From Perkinsus marinus ATCC 50983 (taxonomy: Eukaryota; Perkinsozoa; Perkinsida; Perkinsidae): a DNA stretch of 44,620 bases. The notes under the pieces were generated by a model. It was given only the letters and a program-made list of their open reading frames with translations. It did not search any database and was not told the DNA's origin. Both the position numbers and the translations under genes were made by a program. Each line of letters starts with the position of its first letter. The stretch's first letter is position 1. Below are positions 30,697-43,266 of the stretch, in pieces. Location of the stretch: NCBI RefSeq assembly GCF_000006405.1, contig NW_003200738.1, positions 275,247 through 319,866 on the forward strand, in the 5' to 3' direction.

Positions 30697-31844
30697 CTCA
30701 CCATTGAGATTCAATTATCTTTCCTTCCGGGCCTTGGATAGTGGGTCGGATGAACTCACTAGCCGATAGTGCAATATAACCCCTAATCTAGGAATCCGAA
30801 CTGCCCGACCCATGCGCCAGAGGCCTCGGCCCGGGGCGCACCGCTGCGGCAGACGGATGGAGGAAGAAAAACTCGAGGCTATGCTATCTGCGCTGAACAA
30901 CGCCACTCGTACCACTGGCATATGCCGACGGACCCCCGAGCAGATTTCGTGGACACTACTCTTGTTAGAGAGACTTCGCCTCCACCCGGCTATAGAGGTG
31001 CTTCGGTGTACACGATTCATGCACGGACACGCAGTTGTGTGATTGACCCACGCTTGCTTGTCACGGATTTGACAGCCGGCCTCGAGCGCTGGTAACAAGT
31101 TACATACTGTCAGAGGTAGCCGGATCGCTTGGACATATTCGACCAGTACAGAGCTTCTCCTTCGAGCACTTTTTTGGATAGCTAACACTTATTATGAAAG
31201 GAGTATAGATTAACAATATGTTCATATTAGTAATATCATATATTATAACTAGTACTATTGCATTGGACATATGATTATTAATGTATTATATTATAATGTT
31301 ATTAATATGAGTGCAAGCTCACTGGAAGGTGTACACTTATTAACTCAAAGCAATTACGAAGCTCTCCTCTGTGACTGATCAATTAGCTAAAGCGTGGTCA
31401 TCACTTTGTCAACAACCTTCTATATCATAAGTAATCAACCCAAACAAAGGCGAAGAAACCACAAAACCTTCAGCGATGAAACAGCGAGGTGAATCCACGC
31501 GAAAATACCAATCCGATTCGAACATACTATCCAAGTCGACTTGTATTCCGTTGCCTCGGCCGCCAGATATTTGGTGTTACGGTACTCAACATCAGCAGGA
31601 AACCTCTGAAACTCAATCCCTTGATCTCGGCATTCGTAGAGTAGTATTTTAGTAAAAGTGATGATGGAGATAGTAACAAAGGCACGGGTGTCTAATGGTT
31701 CCTTACAATGATCATTTAACAGCCACACGACCAACGGTGATGATAATAATGATAATGAATCCACGGAAACGAGATACACAGAGTCTTCGTTGTGATCACA
31801 CCAACTACACAACTAGAAAATACCCACAACGTCAACAACGATAT
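30697..31844. other. No recognised gene; AT-rich segment
   Basis: 30715-31188 is open on both strands (minus 157 codons; plus EEEKLEAMLSALNNATRTTG) without a recognisable domain. 31195-31320 is very AT-rich. A minus-strand frame at 31435-31812, just downstream of the HSP70 gene, is unassigned. Confidence 0.35.
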
Positions 31845-34452
<2,608 letters not shown>

Positions 34453-34640
34453 TTAGCTGCGCCCAGATAATCGGCAAAAAACAACAATTGTTAATATCAA
34501 ACAGTAGGGGGGAACTGCTCGTGCCAGGGCATCTCAGCTTTCAGTGGGGATGCACTCGAACTGTTGCCATAACTCACTCCATCTGGGCCGGCCTGAAAAA
34601 ACAATGACGAGTTGTGTATGTAACATGCGTCGTCGTTTTT

Positions 34641-34766
34641 CAGTGTATGTATGTTCGCTTTCCTCAGCTGAGCTCAGGAGTTCCCTCACGAATTCGGGTA
34701 GAAGTGTTTAGAGACCACTGATAATTTCATCAAACTGTCACCGACATACATAATTGACCACGCGCA
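34641..34766. repeat. Dispersed repeat B, copy 2, overlapping a coding 3' end
   Basis: Begins CAGTGTATGTATGTTCGCTT and TCCTCAGCTGAGCTCAGGAG, and ends with ACATACATAATTGACCACGC (ACACATGTGGTTGACCATGT in copy 3). The last 29 bp supply the final codons and stop of the GDSL esterase. Confidence 0.7.
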
Positions 34767-35972
34767 TATTTCCCCTTAACACTGTCGTTCTTACTTCGAC
34801 CGCGATGTCGGGATAGTTTCTATTGATGAGGTGAATCAAAGCCTCATAAAACCATCTACTGCCAAGGGGGCTAAAGTGGAGACCATCTCTCAAGAAGGAT
34901 CGCCAAGCCGCGTCCTTCTGCATTTCATCAAAGATGTTCAAAACCGGTATCTGAATGCAATACAACAACAACAATTAAGAACCCCAAAGGACTTCTACAA
35001 CTGCCTTACTTGCTTTGCCGCACCCACTTCGAGGACCGCTCTCGCGTACTCTCCTGTGGATTGAAGCCTACGATTGGGCAGGTCTGGAGCTGATGCACCG
35101 AATCGGGCCTTTCCATCAGCGACCATTGCCTCCCCATCAATGGGAGGGGGTGTAACCAAAACGAGACGTGAAGTGAACTGAAATGAGCAACGAGTGAGAT
35201 TACTAATCTAACTCGTGTAGTATGCTGACGCTATCTATATTATAATCAATCTGTAATAGCCTATCGTACAGTAGAATCTTCTCTGTGCGTTATTCTATTA
35301 TCTTTCCTTGAAGTTTCACACGCAGTATGGAAAAACACTAGTGGATAAGTATACGACTTCACGACTATTGCATAGCGCGAATGTCGCGTTTTTCACAGAG
35401 TATTACGCCACTTCGCGTAAAACGGGTTGTGAAACTCCATTGTATCAATCGCTCGCCATTGGGTACTTGTAACCGTCCCGAAGCATGTCCACATGTCACA
35501 TATACGAAAGCTCACCGGTTTCGCCAAGTTCACTATCTTCTCTAAAGCCTTACTGAACTCATCCAACGGGACGTGCTTGCTCTCAGACCTGCCAAAGTGA
35601 CCCTCATCAAGAGTCAGCTTCACTCAACCTACCCTGAGGAGTTGACCATTCCCGGCAGCTGAGAGTCATTAGCACCGAGGAAGATGACAACCAACAGCAG
35701 AGGACCTCCAGCCAAGTGCGGTGACCCATCCTTGAAAATATGGCGCGCTACTTCGAGAGTCATCGGCGTGTTGTAACCAGAGTATCTATGGCGCACTTTC
35801 TGATGGAAAAACCGTAAAATCACTGAACCCACCCTCTATTGATGATATCAGCCCTCCTTTGATATCTGTCGGACAATAGTCCACCCCAAGCGTCCAGACC
35901 CGAGAAGCTCTGTTGGGTAATGGAGTCGCCCAGGAGGAGGATTCGACCTCGACAAGTATTGTAATCAGGCAT
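34738..35972 (-). CDS. GDSL esterase, isoamyl-acetate hydrolase (IAH1) type
   Basis: A five-exon gene: 35833-35972, 35633-35785, 35516-35588, 35010-35177 and 34738-34950. The product is 248 residues, the same length as human IAH1. Introns are 47, 44, 338 and 59 nt, all in frame. SGNH-hydrolase blocks in order are ILLLGDSITQQ (nucleophile Ser), IINRGYSGYNT (block II Gly), VIFLGANDS (block III Asn), HVPLDEF, LVLVTPPPIDGEAM, and DGLHFSPLGS (catalytic Asp and His). The family hydrolyses short-chain esters in the cytosol. The 338-nt intron (35178-35515) contains a whole MITE. The last ten or so residues (MRVVNYVCR and stop) come from dispersed repeat B, so the natural C-terminus has been replaced. 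Confidence 0.92.
35308..35440. mobile_element. MITE-like element, copy inside the GDSL esterase intron
   Basis: Ends TTGAAGTTTCACA and TGTGAAACTCCAT are inverted. The interior has CACTAGTG, ATTGCATAGCGCGAATGTCG and CACTTCGCGTAAAACGGGTT. It lies wholly within the intron 35178-35515, which explains why that intron is about 290 nt longer than the rest. Confidence 0.8.
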
Positions 35973-36320
35973 TACTTCTCAACTTGTTAGATATCTCGTA
36001 TCTCCCACCACTGTTGTTGCGAACTCAAACCAGCAGGACTTCGGAAAACACACACGAAAACATGCGCTCATTCGTATCATCACTGATACAAAGCTTAGAT
36101 ACCCAAACTGCTAGAAGTGAGAGCTTCAAAGGGAAGCCGTTCTATAAAGTGGAAGTCTGTGAATCTTTAGTGTGCTCTTGCATTATAGGATGCGAAGGAG
36201 GTCACAGTCGAGCTCGAGCTGTTGGTGATGATGGTTTCAAAGGACCGCTCCATAGAAAGAGAAATCACGCGCCATAAAAATAAGCGCGCGCCTAAAGTGT
36301 TATATCAAATGTGTTTCGTA
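35973..36320. other. Intergenic between divergent genes
   Basis: Upstream of both the GDSL esterase (minus) and the DUF4079-like gene (plus), so it probably holds both promoters. A plus-strand 97-codon frame here has no recognisable features. Confidence 0.35.
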
Positions 36321-36778
36321 CTTCCTTGACTTTTGTACTTCTTCCTTGACTTTTGTACTTCTTCCTTGACTTTTATACATCTTCCTTGGCTTTTATACTT
36401 CTTCCTTGACTTTTATACATCTTCCTTGACTTTTGTACATCTTCCTAGACTTTTGTACTTCTTCCTTGACTTTTGTACTTCTTCCTTGACTTTTGTACTT
36501 CTTCCTTGACTTTTGTACTTCTTCCTTGACTTCTGTACTTCTTCCTTGACTTTTATACATCTTCCTTGACTTTTCTACATCGTCCTTGACTTTTGTACTT
36601 CTTCCTTGACTTTTGTACTTCTTCCTTGACTTTTGTACTTCTTCCTTGACTTTTGTACTTCTTCCTTGACTTTTGTACTTCTTCCTTGACTTTTGTACTT
36701 CTTCCTTGACTTCTGTACTTCTTCCTTGACTTTTATACATCTTCCTTGACTTTTGTACTTCTTCCTTGACTTTTGTAG
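36321..36778. repeat. 20-bp tandem array, about 23 copies, with 180-bp higher-order period
   Basis: The unit is CTTCCTTGACTTTTGTACTT, with variants ending TATACAT. A distinctive pair (CTGTACTT unit followed by a TATACAT unit) occurs at 36521 and again at 36701, a nine-unit higher-order period. The array is strongly strand-asymmetric (pyrimidine-rich plus strand). The 115-codon minus-strand frame (KSQGRSTKVKEEV repeats) is a by-product of the repeat. It ends 43 bp before the next gene's start codon. Confidence 0.93.
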
Positions 36779-36820
36779 AAAGAGACTTTAGTTCGTCTTG
36801 ACATTAGTTAATCCAAAGTA

Positions 36821-37537
36821 ATGATTCCCGAGCCCTACGCCACCTTCACTCACCCAGTCATCTCAGCTGGCGTTGCTGTACTAGTCCTCTACGGAGCGAA
36901 GAAGGGCCTTGAGTGAGAACCGATACACTTACTCTTCGGCTGTCATGAATATGCCTATCATTAGTTCCCGAGCGAGCTCGACGAGCACACCGTCAGAGCT
37001 GAGAGAATCGCGAAGAAGGCACAGGAAAGTTATGTACACCGTGACTGCTCTCTCGTTTGGTACAGCAGCACTTGGAACTACGATGATGGCAGCTCTGCAG
37101 AATGATGACGATCGAGATGATGTCAAGGTAAGCTTCTGCGATATCACATGTATCCATGCAAACTTTCCATGATTTTTTTTTCAAAAGAAAACTCTTCGTG
37201 AAAAGCCTATTGAAAAGAAAACCTCATGAAAACTTTCACTGAAAAGCGTTCTTGGTCGGTCGCCTCTGTGGTGCCGTCTGGGACGTTCCCATTCCACAGA
37301 TTCTCCAATCACCACATGCCCGCTTAGCTGGTCTCTTCCTCTCGGCCATGAGTCTCAACTTTGCTCTTTCTCAAGGACTATTCGGAAAGTTCGATAAGTA
37401 AGTCCACTAGCAACCACAGTGGATCGCATTTCAGTATGTTCAGGTCGAAGCGTAATCTCCATATGTACATCGGATACGCTATAGCCTTTGGAGCACTCGC
37501 CCAGTGGATGTCGGGCATACGCCTCCTCTTGGCATGA
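36821..37537 (+). CDS. DUF4079-like multi-pass membrane protein
   Basis: Exons are 36821-36912, 36965-37127, about 37247-37397 and 37435-37537. Introns are 52 nt (36913-36964) and 37 nt (37398-37434). The middle intron does not resolve in frame (exon 2 ends in phase 0 while exon 3 needs phase 1), so a small exon, a different acceptor or a sequence error is possible. The product has FTHPVISAGVAVLVLYGAKK (first membrane segment), an Arg-rich loop (ELRESRRRHRKV), YTVTALSFGTAALGTTMMAA, then SPHARLAGLFLSAMSLNFAL, RNLHMYIGYAIAFGALAQWM and a final SGIRLLLA. The order HP, RxRH, PHxxxG, LHxxxG, Q..SG matches the DUF4079 family of cyanobacteria and plastids. The gene may therefore be of plastid descent, but that is inference. 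Confidence 0.6.
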
Positions 37538-38022
37538 AATGTCCGTATATTTTCCCTAATGACGATTTCTGACCCGTCACTCGTTGTGTTAGCAGTACGA
37601 CTATGAGGGTTGATTGCATAAAAAAAACAGCAAAGTTTGCTGTTGTTACTATTTGTGTTATTATTATTATTGTCCATGATACTCTTTAATGATTGTTATT
37701 ATTTGTGTTCTTCCATCATGTTATCATGCTTCTAACATGGATCATGTTGCTCATGTTGCTCAGCAAACACGATGAAAGAATAACACATCATGAAAAGTCT
37801 CACTCGTCCATCATTCTGGTCGTGGTATATCTCCTACAAACTCTTAGCGACTATTTTCCTCTCCAGTGAAAGTGACATAATTATCACACGTAAGTGCTTC
37901 CATGTGAGGTCGTCCTCATCCCGGATGTCCATGTCTACTAATAGTAGACTACTATAACCACTGTCTCTTATCAGACCTGTGAATATTTTCGAATGTAACC
38001 TTAATCATCATTTCAGTACATC
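37538..38022. other. Intergenic, AT-rich
   Basis: TTATTATTATTATT-type and TTGTTATTATTTGTGTT sequence and a GCTCATGTTGCTCA short repeat. No gene seen. Confidence 0.4.
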
Positions 38023-38149
38023 ATTGGAGTTTCACAACCTGTTTTACGCGAAGTGGCGTAATACTCTGTGAAAAACGCGATATTCGCGATATGCAGTAGT
38101 CGTAAGGTATATTTTTCACTAGTGTTTTCCATATCACGGGTAGAACACT
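38023..38149. mobile_element. MITE-like element, copy in inverted orientation
   Basis: Starts ATTGGAGTTTCACAACCTGT and TTTACGCGAAGTGGCGTAAT, continues with CGCGATATTCGCGATATGCA, and ends at a decayed terminus (CACGGGTAGAACACT). It is reverse-oriented relative to the copy at 35308-35440. Confidence 0.75.
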
Positions 38150-38323
38150 TTTTTGAAAATCATCATTGCTCTCGAGTTCATATCGGTGTGCTGTTTTCGA
38201 CATGCGTTAGAGAATCACCAAGGCAGCCAGATGATAAGGCCGACTGTGCTATTCTCATCTTCGTATGTTGCTCTGCTATCTCTTTAGCGTTACTTGCACG
38301 TCGTATTAATCGTTGCTGTATTT

Positions 38324-38497
38324 CAGTGTTGAAATATATGTTCACTTTCCTCAGCTGAGCCCAGGAGTTTCCTCACTAATCATAGGAGTTGATATATGAA
38401 CTGGGTTAGAAGTATACAGAAACCAGCAGGAATTTCGCAGAATTTCCTCAGAATATTCATATTTTCACCAACACATGTGGTTGACCATGTGCAAATT
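38324..38497. repeat. Dispersed repeat B, copy 3 (fullest)
   Basis: CAGTGTT...TATATGTTCACTTTCCTCAG followed by CTGAGCCCAGGAGTTTCCTC, then GGGTTAGAAGTATACAGAAA, TTCCTCAGAATATTCATATT and ACACATGTGGTTGACCATGT. It contains the palindromic core CTCAGCTGAG. 38498-38780 holds nothing else recognised. Confidence 0.7.
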
Positions 38498-38780
38498 TAA
38501 CCACGGTGCTGTATCACTGGAATTGCTACGTTAGTTTATCACCTAGTACACTACGCGGTGATCATTGGGTGTTTCTTCACTTAATGAAACCTGCATGTCG
38601 TCCACTACGGCCAACCCCACTAAAAACACAACAAAATATCCTCAAAATATAAACGATCATAACAAGTGGTCATATCAGATAGAAAGACAATAGTGTATCA
38701 GAGACCATGGGAGTACCGTCACCACCTCTATTCAGCGGGGGCAACTCCGGCCACTCACACTACGAATTAAGCCCAACCTC

Positions 38781-41779
38781 TCAAACTGAGAATCGTCTCA
38801 GAAGGGGCTCTCGGATGTCCCATTCGACTGAAGAGTCCGAGAAATTATCAATAGGCGTCTTCTCATCCAAACCATCTTCAGCACGTGGAGGCGCCACAGA
38901 GCTCAGTGTGACGCCCAGCAGAATCACTACCATACCAAGCATTTGGGAAGGACAAGGCAGTAGACCATCAATTGCAAAGTTGAGCCCGAGGACCACTATA
39001 GAGTTGGCCGAGACCACTACATTCACCAGACTGGTACAGGGATATGATAGAGCCAAATTGAGAGCGAAGAAACCAGCAACCTGAAAAGGATGATATCAAA
39101 AATGATCCTTTTCGGAAAATTTCCCCGTAGAAAAAAGCACCAAAAATTATTTTCTTTCCAATTTTTGCCATCATCTCAGCTACAACAGACGAGTTGACAA
39201 GCGCATAGAAGTTCTGTGAACATCCCATGTTCAGCCCAATTCACTACGACCAGTCTAAAAACTTGTTGCATAACAACAACAACTCCCCGCGCAATACCTG
39301 CGTTACGCCAGCTAGTACTGCCAATGCCACTACTATATTGGGCAACACCAATGACGGTAAGTCTTGACCTTCATCACTCTTCACAAAAGCATACCCCACA
39401 AGAAACGCCATACCCGTTTGGGAGACCAATCTGGCTGAGAAGGCGCTCCAAGTAGACACCTTGCCTGAATAACACCAAAATGGCTCCAGGAAAGTTATTG
39501 TTCCTATGCACGGCTAGGGAGAAGTCATAAACTCGCTCGCCTTCATGTCAACAACGGTGACGGAATATATGTTCGTTCTTCTCAGCTGAGCTAAGAAGTT
39601 TCTCCACTTATTCTAGTAGTTTACATACAAATTGCCAAATTTGCTTAGATTTTCATTTTGTCACCGATAGATAGATACCGTTATCTCTAAGATAGCTTAT
39701 CACATCATCAACAGCCTTTATCAGTTTCAGCCCCCAGAACTCGGAAGCTTGGCGAGAAATATTGATTTTTTCAATTTGGGAAACGAAAAAATACCCTCCT
39801 CAGAACAAAGAAACTCTTCCCAAAACATTCCCAGAAATTTTTAATAATTCTGAGATTCATTCAAGATGACACCACCATCGTTTCACTCAGAAGCCACCCT
39901 TATTCTTGTGAACCGTAACGTGATGAGGATAGTTCAAGCCTACCTATGGCACTGTATCGAATCAACAACGTAGTGGCCGCAAACGCCAACATGGAGAGGA
40001 TCTGATCGTCAGAAACATCAGCTGGTCGTCACAAATGACTCAGGAGTTCCTCCGTCACGGAACTTATCCATACCGCTCCTCCCTCAACAGACAAATCTTT
40101 ACTTATAAAGGCACTATAGACTGCTCTTACCGCGAAGATGAATCCTAAAGTCTCATGATACTGCTGACCACTCGCTGCCACTTCGTCCTCTGTCTTGGTA
40201 GATCCTCCCGGCCCCAGTGCCGATATCAAAACACCACACACTACCTATACGGTAGATGCAGGTTATTGAAGGTTCACCCGAGATATGAGTAATACTAGTA
40301 AAAAACATATTTCACGATTTACTTCGCAGAATACAATTATGTTTTCAGCCGCCGAAACGTACACGTCCTATAATTTGCATGGAGAATTACATCACTTCAC
40401 GTTGAACGGGTGAAACTCCATTGGTATACTGATCCACCTACAACCCCTATCAGCACCGCGTGGCGTCTACTGAGGAGCTCCCTGAATATGAAGTGGCCGT
40501 ACACGCTGACCACTATAGTTGTCGAACATAGGACGGCACTCACTGGGCCTAAGGATGAACATGCCCAAGGTCAGTGTTGGAGGAATAAATATTCGCTTTT
40601 CTCAGCTACACTTATCAATACAAGTTTACATACGAACCCGAGTAGAAGTGTGCAGAAACAAATGATCATTTCCGCAGAATTTCCGCAAAATGTCACCTAC
40701 ACATGTAGTTCCCTATGTGAAAATTTTTCCACCGAGACGGAGGTGCATTACCCTTATCAGCAGGCGAGGTGAATACAAATGCTTTCTTCATCAGGCTCAT
40801 AGACACTCCCAAGCCGAGACCTCCAATAAGCGTCAATGCCTTGGTCTTGTACGTGATGGAGGAGGTGTTCGAAGGGGTGTCACTCCAGAAGAACTCAATT
40901 CTGCCACAACGCACCCAATGGATGCCATAACATAACATACCTGAGGAGAAACACCAACACATCATCCGCTGAAACAGTGATAGTGAAATTGACGAGAAAA
41001 CCTGAATTTCGTCCAACAATATCACATATTGTGAATACGTGATTGGAACATGAGCTAAAGCAGTCACTGTAGTTGGCCTTTTTTGCCCCTTGCATAGTTA
41101 GATGATACTAGAAGGTAATGGTACATCATCATGGATCGCTGTCCCCACCCCCCGTAGCACACAATGGAGTTCCACCCTAGTAATAGGAACAGCACTAGTG
41201 AAAAATATATGTCGCGACTACTGCATATCACCGCGAATATCGCATTTTTCACAGAGCATTACGACGCCACTTCACGTAAAACGGGTTATGAAACTCCGGT
41301 GTGTCTCTCTCAGGTGAAGGAAGCCTTTTGCCAAGACTGAGGTAAAGACAGTCTAAGTCGATTGAGTACGACCAACCACTCTCCCTGCTATTATACTCAG
41401 TGGGATGTTATCTCAATGGACGAATAAACTAACAACATCAAAAGTGTTTCCAATACATATCCTTCATAAACTTCCTTTTGAACTCCTACCTGGAATGCCC
41501 CCTACTCCCCAAATGATGGCCAGCATCTTCCACTCAGCACCAATAGCATAATACGCCTCCACAGAATCGTCAAGGATGCCAGTAGCAACTCTGAGATAGC
41601 GACAAGTAAGACAGATAGCGCAAGCACGATCAAGCCAGTACGCGATGAGATAATTGGTGACGCCGAAGCAGAACATGGCGATGAACGAGTACGCGACACA
41701 TCGCCCTGTGTTAGCGATGACGACCTTCCCTCGGGAAACTTCTTGGGTGGCGGCGGCGGCGGCCATATTGAAGAACTGA
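38781..41779 (-). CDS. DMT/EamA-like multi-pass transporter, repeats in introns
   Basis: Minus-strand coding patches in order read as one ten-helix transporter of the drug/metabolite type. They are 41779-41467 (MAAAAATQEVSRGK, SFIAMFCFGVTNYLIA, with a 51-nt intron 41614-41664), about 40950-40760 (ALTLIGGLGLGVSMSLMKKA), about 40560-40430 (GPVSAVLCSTTIVVSVYGHF, then IFRELLSRRHAVLIGVVGGS), 40241-40029 (GVLISALGPGG), 39459-39244 (SQTGMAFLVGYAFV, NIVVALAVLAGVTQV) and 39082-38781 (NSIVVLGLNFAIDGLLP, LGMVVILLGVTLSSV). GPxxA before a membrane helix and then ELL is typical of EamA half-domains. Long introns contain MITEs (40265-40421, 41163-41299) and repeat B copies. Exact joins were not all resolved. 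The substrate is unknown; a sugar or nucleotide-sugar transporter fold is also possible. Confidence 0.6.
39561..39680. repeat. Dispersed repeat B, diverged copy 4
   Basis: Keeps GGAATATATGTTCGTTCTTC and TCAGCTGAGCTAAGAAGTTT, and ends near TGTCACCGATAGATAG. It lies within an intron of the transporter gene. Confidence 0.55.
40265..40421. mobile_element. MITE-like element inside a transporter intron
   Basis: 157 bp with ends ATTGAAGGTTCACCCG and CGGGTGAAACTCCAT. The core is longer and more diverged than the other copies. It lies between two coding patches of the DMT-like transporter. Confidence 0.7.
40572..40728. repeat. Dispersed repeat B, copy 5
   Basis: CAGTGTTGGAGGAATAAATA, TTCGCTTTTCTCAGCT, GAGTAGAAGTGTGCAGAAAC, then ACACATGTAGTTCCCTATGT. 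It lies in a transporter intron next to the MITE at 40265-40421. Confidence 0.6.
41163..41299. mobile_element. MITE-like element inside a transporter intron
   Basis: Ends AATGGAGTTCCACCC and GGGTTATGAAACTCC. The interior has GACTACTGCATATCACCGCG and CACTTCACGTAAAACGGG. It is closest to the copy at 4515-4638. Confidence 0.78.
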
Positions 41780-42195
41780 TCAGGAGAGCAGTTTGATGAA
41801 TCATAGTTGGAATTTGGCAAGTTGAATCTTGATATTAATCACTAACATCCCCATCGAGTTTTGACTACTTACACAAGGCGTTCAATGAGCAGCATAGAAG
41901 ATTGCTAGCAGAATATGCTTTCACACATATCATGATCTCAACACCAACTCGGGAACACCTTTGAATGACTGGGCCGTGGTTGTCAAACACACGGATAGTA
42001 GCGGCTCTGTGGCACATACGATGACCAATGCACTATCCTGGTGGTATACGGAATCATCGTTTAAATTCCCTTTGGCAAATTCTCCTGGTTTTTTTTAATT
42101 CTCGAATGCGTTCTCAAAATTCATAGTCGAATCCGCCACAAAGAGTCGTCTTTTCGTGAAGGCGGAAGTATACGCCTGGAAAAGATAGGGTAGAC

Positions 42196-42460
42196 TCACC
42201 TGCACCATTGACTACGAATATGATCTCCATTGGAGCAGGGTATGAGAAAACTATGAGAAAACCGGCGAGGGAGGGGATAGCCTAGCCTAGGGTGACGGTA
42301 CCGATCCAAGCAAGCATGGTAGGGTTCAAGCAAAAGTCTTCGGCTAAGACAACGTAGATTTTGAACCATCTTAACCATAATGATATCAACGCATTCGCAG
42401 CCAGAACTTCCTCATTGTATGCTGTGTACTCTCCCGAAAAAGCCATGGCCGACATGTGAA
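42196..42460 (-). CDS. Hypothetical membrane protein fragment
   Basis: The minus strand reads MSAMAFSGEYTAYNEEVLAA, then ALISLWLRWFKIYVVLAEDF, and in another frame AIPSLAGFLIVFSYPAPMEI. Two hydrophobic stretches suggest a membrane protein N-terminus, possibly another transporter paralogue or an alternative 5' exon of the downstream DMT-like gene. The joins are unresolved. Confidence 0.35.
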
Positions 42461-42469
42461 ACCGGCCGC

Positions 42470-43266
42470 GCGCGGGGGTAAGGAACTTTTTTGGGGGCGA
42501 GCGATGTGCACAACGGCGGCGATCACTGACCACAGGTGTAGGTAAATTCCCAGTTAGTGTAGGTAAACGTTGCGCGTAGTGACTGGGATCACTTTTAACT
42601 TTCCCTGAAATCCTAGAACGAACCGTACGACAAGCACGTTCCTTAATCTTCACAATGTTCCCAACTGGGTTCCGTTGACCCGAATGATCAACGACTCTAT
42701 TCGAACTCTTGCCACTACGAGTCAATACCATCGTGACTAGTAAACACAATGCCTAACTCGTATACAATACCGTAAACTAATCCCTGACTAAGATACCGTT
42801 CAGACGAAGCTTAGCCACTAGCGAATGATATACCTCAAATCACAGTAAATCACTCTGAGCCTGGGCTCAGGTCCAACGTAAGCAAACGAACGTCGTTGCG
42901 AACGCCTAACCCTAGGGTTCACGCACCCTTGGGAACAGCACGCATGCACAAATCTGTGACGCGAATCATCGAGGCTAGCACAATAGACAGCAGACAGTAA
43001 ATACCGTAATAAAAGTACAGTAAATACCGTAAAACAAGGCGACCAATCAACCATAAGAGTTAACAGGTCTCCGTGCCTTGCGCTGACGCGCACATTGCCC
43101 GCGTGAAATTACCCAATTTCAACTATTGGCGACTTCAATCCAACTCGGAAAAATATACCATATACATACCTTTGGCAACAGTTAAGTACAGACAATATCA
43201 TATTGACATTACGTATCAACCGTATTGCCGAAATAGAAATAATCAAATACCTTACAATCATCATCT
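42470..43266. other. No gene seen; short direct repeats
   Basis: Contains ACAGTAAATACCGTAA twice (about 42990-43035) and GTGTAGGTAAA twice (near 42535-42570). Open frames are short and unrecognised. Confidence 0.4.

Noticed and set aside
30715-31188. 157-codon minus-strand ORF as a gene
   Set aside because: It is Arg/Ser-rich without domains, the opposite strand is also open, and no splice or start support was found.
36393-36740. Minus-strand 115-codon Lys/Ser repeat ORF
   Set aside because: It is entirely the 20-bp tandem array with no unique sequence at either end.
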